64,000 nt of DNA, taken from assembly GCA_014381825.1 (NCBI GenBank), contig JACNKX010000097.1, forward strand, positions 62,001 through 126,000. Reading direction: 5' to 3'. The DNA is from Planctomycetota bacterium. Its GTDB lineage: Bacteria; Planctomycetota; Planctomycetia; Pirellulales; Pirellulaceae. Below the pieces are notes generated by a model, which saw nothing but the letters and a program-made list of their open reading frames with translations, had not been told where the DNA came from and ran no database searches. Of this stretch, positions 1-7,855 are shown piece after piece. The first letter of the stretch is position 1. Each line of letters begins with the position of its first letter. A program made the translations under genes and the position numbers.

Positions 1-1700
1 CCGACCGACGCATTCTGATTTTCATGGACGACATCGATCGGCTCACGCCCGAGGAGATGACTCAGCTGCTTTTGATCGTCCGTGCCGTTGCCGATTTCCA
101 GAACACAACCTACGTGTTGTCGTTCGACTACGAGGTCGTTGTCGATTCGATCGGCAACAAACTGGGCGTTGACGGTCGGACGTATCTCGAGAAAGTCGTC
201 CAGTTGCAAATCGACGTGCCGATGCCGGGACGGATGATCCTCGAACGGATGGTCATTGGGCAATTACAGGCGATCGATCCCACCGCAAAGAGCCTCGACA
301 AAGAAACTCAGAGGCACTTTCGCATTTTGTTCGAGGGAGGCATCAAACATTTTTTGGCAACTCCACGCGCTTGTACGCGACTGTTGAACGTTCTGCGATT
401 CACTTATCCGACCTTAGCCGGTCAAGTCTACTTCCCAGACCTCTTGGGAATTTCTTGTTTGATGTCGTTTTCGTCGCAGGCCATCCAAGCGATTCGGTCG
501 TTCAGCGACGCGTTTGTCGGCCACTGCGACCCGTCAGGCAAGGGATGGTTGAACATCAGGAAGTTCCACCACTCGTGGCTCGCCGAGATCCCGAAACGCG
601 ATCGTGCGCCGGTCGAATCAATTGTGCGGTTGCTGTTTCCTAAGGTCGCATGGGCTTTGAACGGACCAATCTGCGGTGAGGAATATATCCAGATCTGGCA
701 TCGTCAAAAGCGGATCTGTTCCATCAAGCACTTCGATACGTATTTTCGGTTGGGCCTGACTGCGGGCGAGGCCGCCGAATATCAGTGGCAACACATGGTC
801 GAGTTGCTCGACGACGCAACAGCGTTTGCTGGTGCGCTGCAACGATTCGGACCGCTCGAGGAAGAGGGAGAAGCCGGCTGGGTTGGCGAGTTGCTGCAAC
901 AGGCCGCCGACTTTGTCAACGAGAAGGCCACTGCCGATCAGGCGCGAAACTTGTTTCGAGCGATAATGCGCCGGGGCGATCAGATTGCCGCCGTCAAAGA
1001 CAGTGCTTCTCAGCATCGCATGAAGATCGGCCCCGTCCACTGGGTCACATCGGTGCTTCTGGACTGTCTGCAACGAATGGATGACCCGGAGCAACGGCTG
1101 GAAGTCCTTCGCACTTCGGTAGCAGAGGACGCCGGGCTGCTGACTTCTGCGGAATTGCTCGAATTGTTGGAATACCGCATCGACATTTTCGCGGATGGCA
1201 AGCATGCGCCAACAGCGGAAGCAAACACCGCGAAGCTGCTGGAAGTACTTAGGATTCTTGACAAGCGAATTCAACAAGCTGGCCTGAACGGCGAGTTGGC
1301 GGAGCATCCGCAGTTCATGTCGGTCGTACAGAAGTGGTGGCAGTTCGGCCGCAAGGCAAAGTCGCGGACATGGGTTCGCGCCACGTGCGAGAGCGACGAG
1401 CGATACGTCGACGCGCTGCTACAGCTTTGGTCGGGATCGGGTTCAGATTTCGTAGACGATTCGGCGGGTATCACTCACGAGTTGCCTATCGATTTGCTCG
1501 TTGAGTTCTTCGAGCCCGGCGAACTGCTGACGCGCTGCGAAAGTGTTCTCGGCGCTCAGCCGGATTGGCTGACCCCCAACGGCGCGCTCGCACTGGGTTT
1601 GCTCGCTGAACTGCTTCACAAGCGGTCCAGCCGAAAAACCATACAGCATCGCGCGTCAGGCGGACGGACCGGTGCTGTCAATGAACCAACCGATCCGTGA
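1..1700 (+). CDS. KAP-family P-loop NTPase, 3' part (5' end outside window)
   Basis: The reading frame is open to the left edge (codons from base 3), so the gene starts outside the window. The first visible residues, RRILIFMDDIDRL, are a Walker B strand (four hydrophobic residues followed by DD.DR) of the kind seen in KAP-type STAND/AAA-like ATPases; the Walker A part must lie upstream. The remaining ~550 residues are mostly alpha-helical with no recognisable catalytic motif, as is usual for the C-terminal part of KAP proteins, which in bacteria are often membrane-associated and of unknown or phage-defence-linked function. It ends in TGA at 1698-1700. Assignment to the KAP superfamily rests on the Walker B and the layout only; function is not deducible. 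Confidence 0.65.
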   Translation, partial: DRRILIFMDDIDRLTPEEMTQLLLIVRAVADFQNTTYVLSFDYEVVVDSIGNKLGVDGRTYLEKVVQLQIDVPMPGRMILERMVIGQLQAIDPTAKSLDKETQRHFRILFEGGIKHFLATPRACTRLLNVLRFTYPTLAGQVYFPDLLGISCLMSFSSQAIQAIRSFSDAFVGHCDPSGKGWLNIRKFHHSWLAEIPKRDRAPVESIVRLLFPKVAWALNGPICGEEYIQIWHRQKRICSIKHFDTYFRLGLTAGEAAEYQWQHMVELLDDATAFAGALQRFGPLEEEGEAGWVGELLQQAADFVNEKATADQARNLFRAIMRRGDQIAAVKDSASQHRMKIGPVHWVTSVLLDCLQRMDDPEQRLEVLRTSVAEDAGLLTSAELLELLEYRIDIFADGKHAPTAEANTAKLLEVLRILDKRIQQAGLNGELAEHPQFMSVVQKWWQFGRKAKSRTWVRATCESDERYVDALLQLWSGSGSDFVDDSAGITHELPIDLLVEFFEPGELLTRCESVLGAQPDWLTPNGALALGLLAELLHKRSSRKTIQHRASGGRTGAVNEPTDP

Positions 1701-2141
1701 AACCGCAAGATTGGTACTCACCGCATGCTTTCAAATTGTTGTGCGATTGGCTGTCCAATCGCTTGTCACCTTTGCAGCGAGAAGCGAGCGAAATTAAGGG
1801 CGTCTCGATGCTGCCACTTCGATTCGGGCGTTTCGGGACCAAACTAAGGGAAAAATCGCAGCAGAAAACCACCATCCCACCAATAGGAATTAGGTGAAGT
1901 GACGATGAAGTGAAAAGCGGGGGAGAGCGTCAGACGTAACTTGGTCGGAGGCTTGCAGTAGGGGCGGATGCGGATGACAATTCGACCCCGCTGCGGAGCG
2001 GTTGTTGGTCAGCCGGCTGACACATGCCATTTGAGGCGCCTTGCAGGAAACAATAGTGTAACGTTTTGGCGTTAGGTGGTTTAGGGTTAGAATGTTCGCC
2101 AGAGAAATAGATGTTCCCCGGGCCTACAACAGGACTGCGTC
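1701..2141. other. Intergenic stretch without a convincing gene
   Basis: 441 bases separate the NTPase from the radical SAM gene. A 66-codon frame (1697-1897, GTG start overlapping the TGA) exists but has no Shine-Dalgarno sequence and no family resemblance, so it is not called. The right end holds the likely promoter of the selenoprotein cluster; nothing else was recognised. Confidence 0.5.
2066..2093 (+). promoter_or_regulatory. Putative sigma-70 promoter of the selenoprotein cluster
   Basis: TTGGCG (2066-2071, 4/6 to the -35 consensus), a 16-base spacer and TAGAAT (2088-2093, 5/6 to the -10 consensus) lie about 50 bases upstream of the radical SAM start codon. No MerR-type dyad or other operator could be seen around it. 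It is a pattern match only. Confidence 0.35.
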
Positions 2142-3611
2142 ATGAAGTTAAAGTCACCGGGTTCCGTACTTCTCATTTCCTGCTACGAGCTAGGCCATCA
2201 GCCGATCGGCGTGGCAATGCCAATGGGATTTCTCCGGCGCGCAGGCTTCGAGCCGGCCGCGATGGACATTGCCGTCGAGGACTTTGATGCCACGAAAGCT
2301 GCACGTGCTGACTTCGTTGGGATTTCGGTCCCGATGCACACTGCCCTGCGATTAGGAGTCCGCGTCGCGAAACGAATTCGCGAACTCAATCCTAATAGCC
2401 ATATTTGTTTCTATGGTCTCTACGCGGCCTTGAATTCCGAGTATCTACTGGACCACGACGCCGACTCGTGCATCGGCGGTGAATACGAACAGCCGTTAGT
2501 CGCCTTAGTCGAGTCGATTGCATCGGGCAGCAGCGATGATATTGAAGGCGTGATTCAGCGCGGAAAGGTGTCGCTACCGATTCTTAAGAAATTGCCATTC
2601 GCAGTTCCCGAGCGCGGTGCCCTTCCGCTGCTCGATGAATACGCAAAACTCGAACAGGACGGCGATCGACGAACGGCCGGATATGTCGAAGCCAGTCGCG
2701 GCTGTTTGCATTTATGCACACACTGTCCGATTCCACCCGTGTACGGCGGGCGATTCTTCGTCGTGCCGCAAGAAGTCGTGTTGGAAGACATTCGTCAGCA
2801 AGTTCAAGCGGGCGCGATGCACATTTCGTTTGGCGATCCGGATTTTCTCAATGGCCCCAAGCACTCGCTAGGCATCGTACGTGCGATGCACGAAAAATTC
2901 CCTGACCTGACCTACGACTTCACTGCTAAAGTCGAGCATCTGCTGAATCGTGGCGCGGACATGCCAGAGTTTGCGGCAGCCGGTTGCTTATTTATCATCA
3001 CCGCCGTCGAATCGTTGAGCGACAAAGTTCTGACGATTCTCGACAAGCAACATACGCGAGAAGATGTCGTATCCGCCGTCAACTTCGTGCGCGACGCCGG
3101 AATCGCGCCGCGTCCGACCTGGGTGACCTTCACGCCTTGGACCACGATCGAGGACTTTTTGGAAGTGTTGGAGTTCATCGAAGAGAATGATCTGATCGAC
3201 CACATTGATCCAGTACAGTATTCAGTCCGTCTCCTGATTCCCCCCGGCTCTTGGCTGGCCGACCACGAAGAAACATTGCCCTACCGAGGGCCGCTCGACG
3301 AAGCAGCGTTCACCTATCGTTGGGAACATCCTGATCCGCGAATGGATCAATTGCAAAAGGATGTAGCGAGGCTGGTCGAACAAGATGCCGAAGCGGAAGA
3401 GGACGCGGCGACGACATTTTTACGAATTAAGGAGCTTGCGTACGGACGAGAACCGGTCGGTGTTGCCTGTTCGTTGCCGACCGATCGTCAACGGGCTCCG
3501 CGGATGACCGAATCGTGGTTCTGCTGAGCGGAGCCAACCGAGGGTCAGTTAGATCCTCTTAACAAGTCCGCAGACAACGTGACTGGGTGCGACTCTGGAT
3601 CAGGAACGTAA
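2142..3611 (+). CDS. CUAEP-tail radical SAM selenoprotein (UGA 3525-3527 read as Sec)
   Basis: A 489-residue protein if the in-frame UGA at codon 462 is read as selenocysteine; it then runs to TAA at 3609-3611, abutting the next ATG. Residues ~1-130 form a cobalamin-binding-like Rossmann region without a clear DxHxxG base-off motif. The radical SAM domain follows, with the 4Fe-4S ligands C188, C192 and C195 (CLHLCTHC). The C-terminus reads WFC-U-AEPTEGQL. This matches the name of a family I know from annotation databases, CUAEP/CCAEP-tail radical SAM (seleno)protein, in which the second position is Sec or Cys. A 7-bp hairpin sits 12 bases after the UGA. AGGA precedes the ATG by about eight bases. 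A conventional annotation would stop at 3527. The substrate is unknown; the Cys-Sec tail suggests redox or soft-metal chemistry. First gene of the cluster. Confidence 0.87.
3540..3558 (+). promoter_or_regulatory. SECIS-like hairpin for UGA 3525
   Basis: Arms GAGGGUC and GAUCCUC (7 bp, one G-U pair) enclose the loop AGUUA, which begins 19 bases after the UGA. A G within the first two loop bases and this distance fit the bacterial SECIS consensus. Confidence 0.7.
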
Positions 3612-4301
3612 ATGAACACAGCAACCTCGATTGATGAAGTACTCGGCTTGCAGCGACGATCGGTCGCCGTCAAATTTCAGGAGTCTGCTCCCGAAGGCAT
3701 GGCGCGGATCGAGGAGTCCGCTGTTTCAGGCTGTACGTATTGGAAACTTGCCGCCGAGGGCCACTCGTTTTATACCGAGGCATCCGATCATTTCGGCTGC
3801 CCGATCGGTGCCCATACACACGGAGTCGAACTGCCCGAAGAAACGGCGAAGGAGCTAGAAGGCCTTGTCGGCACGATGGTTGAACTGCAATACATCGCGA
3901 TGGAGGAAGTGCCAGAGATTCCGCAGCTCCAGGGCGAGTTTGGCGTTGCCGTCTATGCACCGTTGTCGGACGCGACCTTCGAGCCAGATGCAATTCTGGT
4001 TTCGGGCAATGCGAAACAGATGATGTTACTCGCCGAGGCCGCTCATGCGAGTGGCGTTTCGAGTGACTCGTCGATGGTCGGTCGGCCAACATGCGCCGCA
4101 ATTCCGGCGGTGATTCAATCTGGCACCACGGCAACGAACCTGGGATGTATCGGTAACCGCGTCTATACTGGGATGGCTGATGACGAGTTGTATTTCGTGA
4201 TCGCCGGTTCGGGGTTGGCGAGCGTCGTCGACAAGCTGAGTACGATTGTAAACGCTAATAACGAGTTGGAAACGTTCCACAAGGGACGAGCAACGAATTA
4301 A
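3612..4301 (+). CDS. DUF169 family protein
   Basis: A 229-residue soluble protein with the hallmarks of DUF169: conserved cysteines in SGCTYWK (C41), FGCPIGAHTHG (C63), RPTCAAIP and LGCIGNRVYTG. DUF169 proteins occur mainly in anaerobes and in radical-SAM neighbourhoods; their biochemical role is unknown, and the Cys pattern suggests metal or cofactor binding. The ATG directly follows the TAA of the radical SAM selenoprotein (the last A of TAA is the base before ATG), so the two are almost certainly translated together; AGGAA at 3603-3606 is the probable ribosome binding site and lies inside the Sec-extended tail of the upstream gene. It contains no UGA itself. Confidence 0.8.
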   Translation: MNTATSIDEVLGLQRRSVAVKFQESAPEGMARIEESAVSGCTYWKLAAEGHSFYTEASDHFGCPIGAHTHGVELPEETAKELEGLVGTMVELQYIAMEEVPEIPQLQGEFGVAVYAPLSDATFEPDAILVSGNAKQMMLLAEAAHASGVSSDSSMVGRPTCAAIPAVIQSGTTATNLGCIGNRVYTGMADDELYFVIAGSGLASVVDKLSTIVNANNELETFHKGRATN

Positions 4302-4319
4302 TCTATTGAGGAGTGGTTT

Positions 4320-4910
4320 ATGAAAACGCGACACGCTTTTTCCTTAGCGGCCATCTCGCTGCTGGTTGCATCGTCGGCCAGTGGCCAAGTGGTAAGCGGC
4401 ATCATGACGGTCACCGGTGCGGAGATGCACTGATGAGCAGGTGTGGCGTGTGACGCCACTGCACGTCTGTATGACGTGGACGAAGATTCGGTTGTATTTA
4501 ATAAACTTCAAAAAACAACGAAGTACGATCAGGGTACGGTTACGTTTCGCGCCCGTCAGGGCAAGTTGATCGATCTAGACAAACTCCACGAGAGTGTCTG
4601 GGCGACTAGGTTGTCAGGTGGAACGCGCAGTGGCTTGGTTAGCCTGGAGGTAACCGTGATCGGAGAGGTCGTGGCCACGGAAGAAACGATCGTGCTGAAA
4701 GTTGCCGACTCCGACAAGGAATTCGTACTAGTCAAGCACGCCGATGATCAACATGCAGCGGCGTTCGCGAAGTTGCGATCCGATTCGATCAAGCCCGTGA
4801 AGTTGAGCGGCGTGATCGACAACTATGTTGGACGTTGGCCCAGCCTGTTTAAGAAATCACCGACAAATCCTCGCAGGATTCTCGTGACAAGCGTTGAGCT
4901 TGTCGATTAG
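4320..4910 (+). CDS. Secreted HMA-like/OB-fold selenoprotein with adjacent Sec-Sec (UGA UGA at 4431-4436)
   Basis: From the ATG at 4320, with a strong GAGGAG at 4308-4313, the frame encodes a signal peptide (cleavage near ASG-Q23) and then meets two consecutive UGA codons, residues 38 and 39, before continuing for 157 codons to TAG. The motif is TGAEMH-UU-AGVAC-DATARL. It resembles the heavy-metal-associated domains in which a CC pair followed three residues later by another Cys binds the metal, so UU replaces CC. Residues ~95-196 look like an OB-fold: strands VSLEVTVIGEVV, FVLVKH, VKLSGVI and ILVTSVELV. A 7-bp hairpin starts immediately after the second UGA. Without recoding, only a 37-residue signal peptide and an orphan frame starting at GTG 4443 would be seen. 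Predicted periplasmic soft-metal binder. Confidence 0.85.
4437..4462 (+). promoter_or_regulatory. SECIS-like hairpin for UGA UGA 4431-4436
   Basis: GUGGCGU (4443-4449) pairs with ACGCCAC (4453-4459) around a GUG loop, extended by GCA/UGC (4437-4439 with 4460-4462) across a GGU bulge. The loop begins 16 bases after the first UGA and 13 after the second, so one structure may serve both codons. Confidence 0.65.
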
Positions 4911-4930
4911 CCGTGTGAAAAGAGAAAGCG

Positions 4931-5299
4931 ATGAGTATGCCGAAGGATGATAGCTGCGAGCGAGGTGATGCTCCGGTCGTCGAGGACGAAATCCACTCCA
5001 GCGTTACCAAGGGTGCGAAATCGACGACCGTCTTTGGTGCCCTGTTCGGCGCTGCTGCGGCAGTGCCTACGTGAACGACAGCTGGCATCCTTTCCCTGTT
5101 CGGGTTAGCGGGGGGTTCAGCAGTATCAATCGCCGGTTGGATGTCGCCAATTCTGATCGGCGTCACCGTCGTCGCTTTAGGAAGGTCTCATTACGTGCTG
5201 TACATTCTCAAACGCGGTAACATCGTATCGACCGTGATCACATGGCTAGCAACGGTATTCGTAGTTGGATTCTGGTCGTGGCAATGGACCGCAAGTTAG
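4931..5299 (+). CDS. Small MerT/MerC-like membrane selenoprotein (UGA 5072-5074 as Sec)
   Basis: The 122-residue frame from ATG 4931 (AAGAGAAA upstream) contains one in-frame UGA at codon 48 and stops at TAG 5297-5299. The sequence around it, AAAAVPT-U-TTAGILSLFG, lies in the first of three predicted membrane helices (~34-62, ~70-85, ~98-118). This is the place and setting in which MerT-, MerC- and MerF-type mercury transporters carry their membrane-embedded cysteines. The N-terminus has a further Cys (C9). Neither half is long enough to be called as a gene on its own, so the gene would be missed entirely by a standard annotation. Predicted inner-membrane soft-metal importer or channel acting with the HMA-like selenoproteins. 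The family assignment is by topology, not by close match. Confidence 0.75.
5090..5108 (+). promoter_or_regulatory. Weak SECIS-like hairpin for UGA 5072
   Basis: CCC (5094-5096) pairs with GGG (5102-5104) around the loop UGUUC, which starts 22 bases after the UGA. Beyond a UU/UU internal loop, CU pairs with AG. Position and loop fit, but the stem is short. Confidence 0.35.
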
Positions 5300-5308
5300 A
5301 GTTCAGTC

Positions 5309-6577
5309 ATGAATAGCTCCCTCGTAAACCGCAACAAACCGGACGAAACAACGGTACTCGCACTGTGCGAGATTGCGAGCCGCTACGGCACGCCGGCGTA
5401 TGCGTTCGACGTGCGGCGATTGAGATCCCAGGTTGAAAAACTGCGCAGTGCTCTCCCATCCGAAGTGGAGATTCTTTACTCACTAAAGTCGAACGCGTCG
5501 CTCGGGATCTGCGATGTCCTTGCCGATTGTGGCATTGGAGCAGACGTTGCCTCAGCGGGTGAACTTGCGACCGCGGTGGCAGCCGAGTTTCCTGCCGATC
5601 GGATCTTCGTCGCGGGACCCTTTAAGTTGCCTGAGACGATCACCCAGTTGCGTGAAACGCCGGAGGCGATTGTTTCGATCGATTCGCTCAGCGAGTTGCA
5701 ATGGTTAAGCGATCAGCGCATCGCCAATTCCGCCGTTCTTCGTCTGAGGCCAGACTTCGGTTCGTGCGCGGTCGTACCAGCGGGCAGTGAGTCTCGATTC
5801 GGCTTTACCTGTGACGAGTTGCAACGCTGCCAGGAATACCTTCCTTCGTCTAATATCGACGTGATCGGCTTTCACGTCTTTGCCGGGTCACAAGTGTTGG
5901 ACGCCGAGAAGCTGAACGAACAATTGCGTTTGGCGTTGGACTTGTCTCTGCGAGCGGCCGAAACGCTCGGCATCGAGCCAACTTATATCAACCTCGGCGG
6001 CGGCTTTGGCGTCCCCTACGCGCCCGATGATGAAGCGTTCGATCTGGTTCGCGTCGGCGATGAACTCGCCAAGTTGGCCGAGCGAGCGGCACCCGCGCGA
6101 ATCGTACTTGAGCTGGGCCGTTACTTGGTCGCCGAAGCTGGTTGGTATTTGACTTCGGTCGTTGGTCACCAAACATTTCAAGGACGCCCCGCAGTAATCG
6201 TCGATGGTGGCGTGCACCAGCGTGCTGACATGTGCGGGCTGTGCCTGCGATCCAATCAGAATGCGCCGCTGGTGCTCGGTGGCGACTCCTCGCCACTCAC
6301 ACCGACGGATGTGTTGGGATGCCTCAGCCTGCCGGACGACGTCATGCTCGAGGCCAGTCCGCTGCCAGCGCTTGCTGCGGGCACCGCCTTGGCGTTTGGC
6401 AATGCCGGTGCTTACGGCATGTGGTCGTCACCAGCCTTGTTTCACGGTAGCCCCTTGCCCGCCGAAGCGGCCTTCGACGGCTCGGAGATCTACTTGATGC
6501 GCGATCGAAAACCGGCGGCAAGCATCTTGGACGATCAACATCACGTCACTCAAAAGACAGTCACTACTCCTGCGTAG
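5309..6577 (+). CDS. PLP-dependent decarboxylase, LysA/ornithine decarboxylase-2 fold
   Basis: A 422-residue fold-type III PLP enzyme. Visible features are the Schiff-base lysine K60 in ILYSLKSN (usually YAxKAN), the phosphate-binding loop NLGGGFGVPY, the ELGRYLVAEAG motif, and the C-terminal barrel part VDGGVHQRADMCGL and GNAGAYG. The usual substrate-binding GPxCxSxD segment is replaced by GGDSSPLTPTDVLG, and the region before it is not that of true diaminopimelate decarboxylase, so the substrate is probably not meso-diaminopimelate. Relatives with such changes decarboxylate amino-acid conjugates in small-molecule pathways. It lies 9 bases after the membrane selenoprotein and 6 before the FGE-like gene, inside the cluster. 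It could modify a metal-binding small molecule made with the radical SAM enzyme; that is inference. Confidence 0.8.
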   Translation: MNSSLVNRNKPDETTVLALCEIASRYGTPAYAFDVRRLRSQVEKLRSALPSEVEILYSLKSNASLGICDVLADCGIGADVASAGELATAVAAEFPADRIFVAGPFKLPETITQLRETPEAIVSIDSLSELQWLSDQRIANSAVLRLRPDFGSCAVVPAGSESRFGFTCDELQRCQEYLPSSNIDVIGFHVFAGSQVLDAEKLNEQLRLALDLSLRAAETLGIEPTYINLGGGFGVPYAPDDEAFDLVRVGDELAKLAERAAPARIVLELGRYLVAEAGWYLTSVVGHQTFQGRPAVIVDGGVHQRADMCGLCLRSNQNAPLVLGGDSSPLTPTDVLGCLSLPDDVMLEASPLPALAAGTALAFGNAGAYGMWSSPALFHGSPLPAEAAFDGSEIYLMRDRKPAASILDDQHHVTQKTVTTPA

Positions 6578-6583
6578 ATAACT

Positions 6584-7471
6584 ATGAATTGCCAACAACT
6601 CGCTGTATTAACATTGGTCGTCACCCTCGTTGTGCCGCGTCTTGTGAGAGCGGAGCAGCCGGAGATCGGCACGAATCCGACCATCACCAATTCGATCGAA
6701 ATGAAACTGGCCCGCATTCCCGCTGGCACTTTCGTAATGGGATCACGGCGGAGCGAAGCGGAACGCGACAACAAAGAAGAACGGCACGAGGTCTCTATCA
6801 CGAAGCCGTTTTACATCGGTGTGTGCGAGGTGAAACAGTCGGAGTATGTGGAGGTGATGCGAGGCATCGAGAACTTCAACAACCGTTCCGCGTTCCAAGG
6901 AGACGACCTCCCCGTCGAGACCGTCGAATGGAAAATGGCCAAGATCTTCTGCGAGCGGCTGACCGACCGTTCCGAGGAGAAGGCCGCGGGTCGCAAGTAC
7001 CGCTTGCCAACGGAAGCGGAATGGGAATATGCCTGCCGCGCCGGAACCTCGACGGCGTTCCATTTTGGCGACTCCTTGTCATCGGAGCAGGCGAACTTCA
7101 ACGGCCGCTATCCGGCTGGTGACGGCAAACAAGGCAAGTACCTGCGACGCACGAGTGTGGTTGGCTCGTACAAACCGAATTCGTTCGGGCTGTACGATAT
7201 GCATGGCAACGTCGCCGAGTGGTGTTCCGATTGGTACGACCCTGAGTACTATGCGGACAGTCCAGAAGAAGATCCACTTGGACCGCCTTTTGGCGTGGTC
7301 GATACGAAGTTTACTAATAATGGTAATCAGAACTTCTTCGTTGTTATTCGGGGCGGATGTTGGGTCGACGATGGCCGAGCATGTCGTTCGGCGTACCGAT
7401 TCCGAGCCATGCCGAATACACAGTATCGTTTGATCGGTTTCCGTGTTGTCTGTACCGTTGAGGGCGAGTGA
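6584..7471 (+). CDS. Secreted formylglycine-generating-enzyme-like (SUMF1-domain) protein
   Basis: The 295 residues begin with a signal peptide (residues 1-23, ending VRA-E) followed by a complete FGE-sulfatase domain: FVMGS near residue 50, PVETVEW, YRLPTEAEWEYACRAG, GLYDMHGNVAEWCSDWY and RGGCWVDDGRACRSAYR. True FGE enzymes use a Cys pair spaced CxxxxC near the C-terminus for copper binding. Here the cysteines are in RGGC and GRAC, seven residues apart, so sulfatase activation is doubtful. Planctomycetes carry many such paralogues, some acting as binding or scaffold proteins. It sits in the selenoprotein cluster with gaps of 6 and 7 bases to its neighbours and is probably cotranscribed. A role in metal or thiol chemistry is possible but not shown. 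Confidence 0.8.
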   Translation: MNCQQLAVLTLVVTLVVPRLVRAEQPEIGTNPTITNSIEMKLARIPAGTFVMGSRRSEAERDNKEERHEVSITKPFYIGVCEVKQSEYVEVMRGIENFNNRSAFQGDDLPVETVEWKMAKIFCERLTDRSEEKAAGRKYRLPTEAEWEYACRAGTSTAFHFGDSLSSEQANFNGRYPAGDGKQGKYLRRTSVVGSYKPNSFGLYDMHGNVAEWCSDWYDPEYYADSPEEDPLGPPFGVVDTKFTNNGNQNFFVVIRGGCWVDDGRACRSAYRFRAMPNTQYRLIGFRVVCTVEGE

Positions 7472-7478
7472 AGTTGCG

Positions 7479-7853
7479 ATGATGATTCGACTGACGTTCC
7501 TGTGCCTGACAATTCCGCTGCTAGTCGGCTGTACCTCGCCAACTGTAGAAGTAGCTCCGCTGCCAACGGCTAGTCCGTCGTCGTCTGGTTTGGAAAATGT
7601 CACGTTTTTTGTTGGCGGCATGAACCATAAGCTTAAGATCTTGTGAGGCGACTGACCGAATAAGGTCAAACTAGCTCTGGATGAGCTTGAAGGTGTCGAG
7701 TCGGTAGAAGATGAATGGGAGCGGGAAATCGAATCGGATGAGGATCTGGATTTGCTATTTGTTACATATCGCTCGGAAAGCACTGCCATCGAACAGATGA
7801 CCAAGACGGTCGAAGCACATGGCTTCACTGCGGAAGTGAAAGAGGAGCAATAG
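7479..7853 (+). CDS. HMA-like lipoprotein selenoprotein with UxxU (UGA 7644 and 7653 as Sec)
   Basis: A 124-residue frame from ATG 7479 to TAG 7851-7853. It starts with a lipoprotein signal: hydrophobic residues, then LLVGC with the lipidated C18. After a Pro/Ser-rich linker comes VTFFVGGM and then KIL-U-GD-U-PNKVKLALDELEGVESVE. The two in-frame UGA codons (residues 56 and 59) form U-x-x-U exactly where heavy-metal-associated (MerP/CopZ-type) domains have C-x-x-C followed by the helix KVKLAL...GV. The rest completes the beta-alpha-beta-beta-alpha fold and ends EVKEEQ. Two hairpins follow the UGAs. The membrane anchor and domain suggest a MerP-like periplasmic metal carrier handing ions to the adjacent MerT-MerP fusion, whose ATG lies two bases downstream. 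Confidence 0.86.
7653..7668 (+). promoter_or_regulatory. Hairpin overlapping the second UGA of the UxxU gene
   Basis: UGACC (7653-7657, including the second UGA) pairs with GGUCA (7664-7668) around the loop GAAUAA. The loop starts 11 bases after the first UGA (7644). The spacing is shorter than the usual bacterial SECIS, so the assignment is tentative. Confidence 0.3.
7673..7687 (+). promoter_or_regulatory. SECIS-like hairpin for UGA 7653
   Basis: AGCUC and GAGCU pair perfectly around the loop UGGAU. The loop starts 22 bases after the second UGA and has G at its second position, which fits the bacterial SECIS rules. Confidence 0.55.
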
Positions 7854-7855
7854 AC

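Noticed and set aside
1698-1860. Read-through of the NTPase UGA giving a Cys-rich tail (NCCAIGCPIACHLC)
   Set aside because: The UGA is not at a Cys position of any family and no convincing SECIS hairpin follows; the Cys-rich run is probably coincidence. It is open only for about 50 codons.
1697-1897. 66-codon frame overlapping the stop of the NTPase
   Set aside because: No ribosome binding site, no resemblance to known families, and no conserved-looking pattern; treated as chance.
4443-4910. Separate 155-codon gene starting at GTG 4443
   Set aside because: It is in frame with the signal-peptide ATG at 4320 through two UGAs, has no ribosome binding site of its own, and lacks any leader; it is the second part of the UU selenoprotein.
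6584-7471. Assignment of the FGE-like protein as EgtB/SenA-type sulfoxide or selenoneine synthase
   Set aside because: The DinB-like N-terminal domain and its His ligands are missing and a signal peptide is present, so such a role is not supported even though the locus uses selenium.
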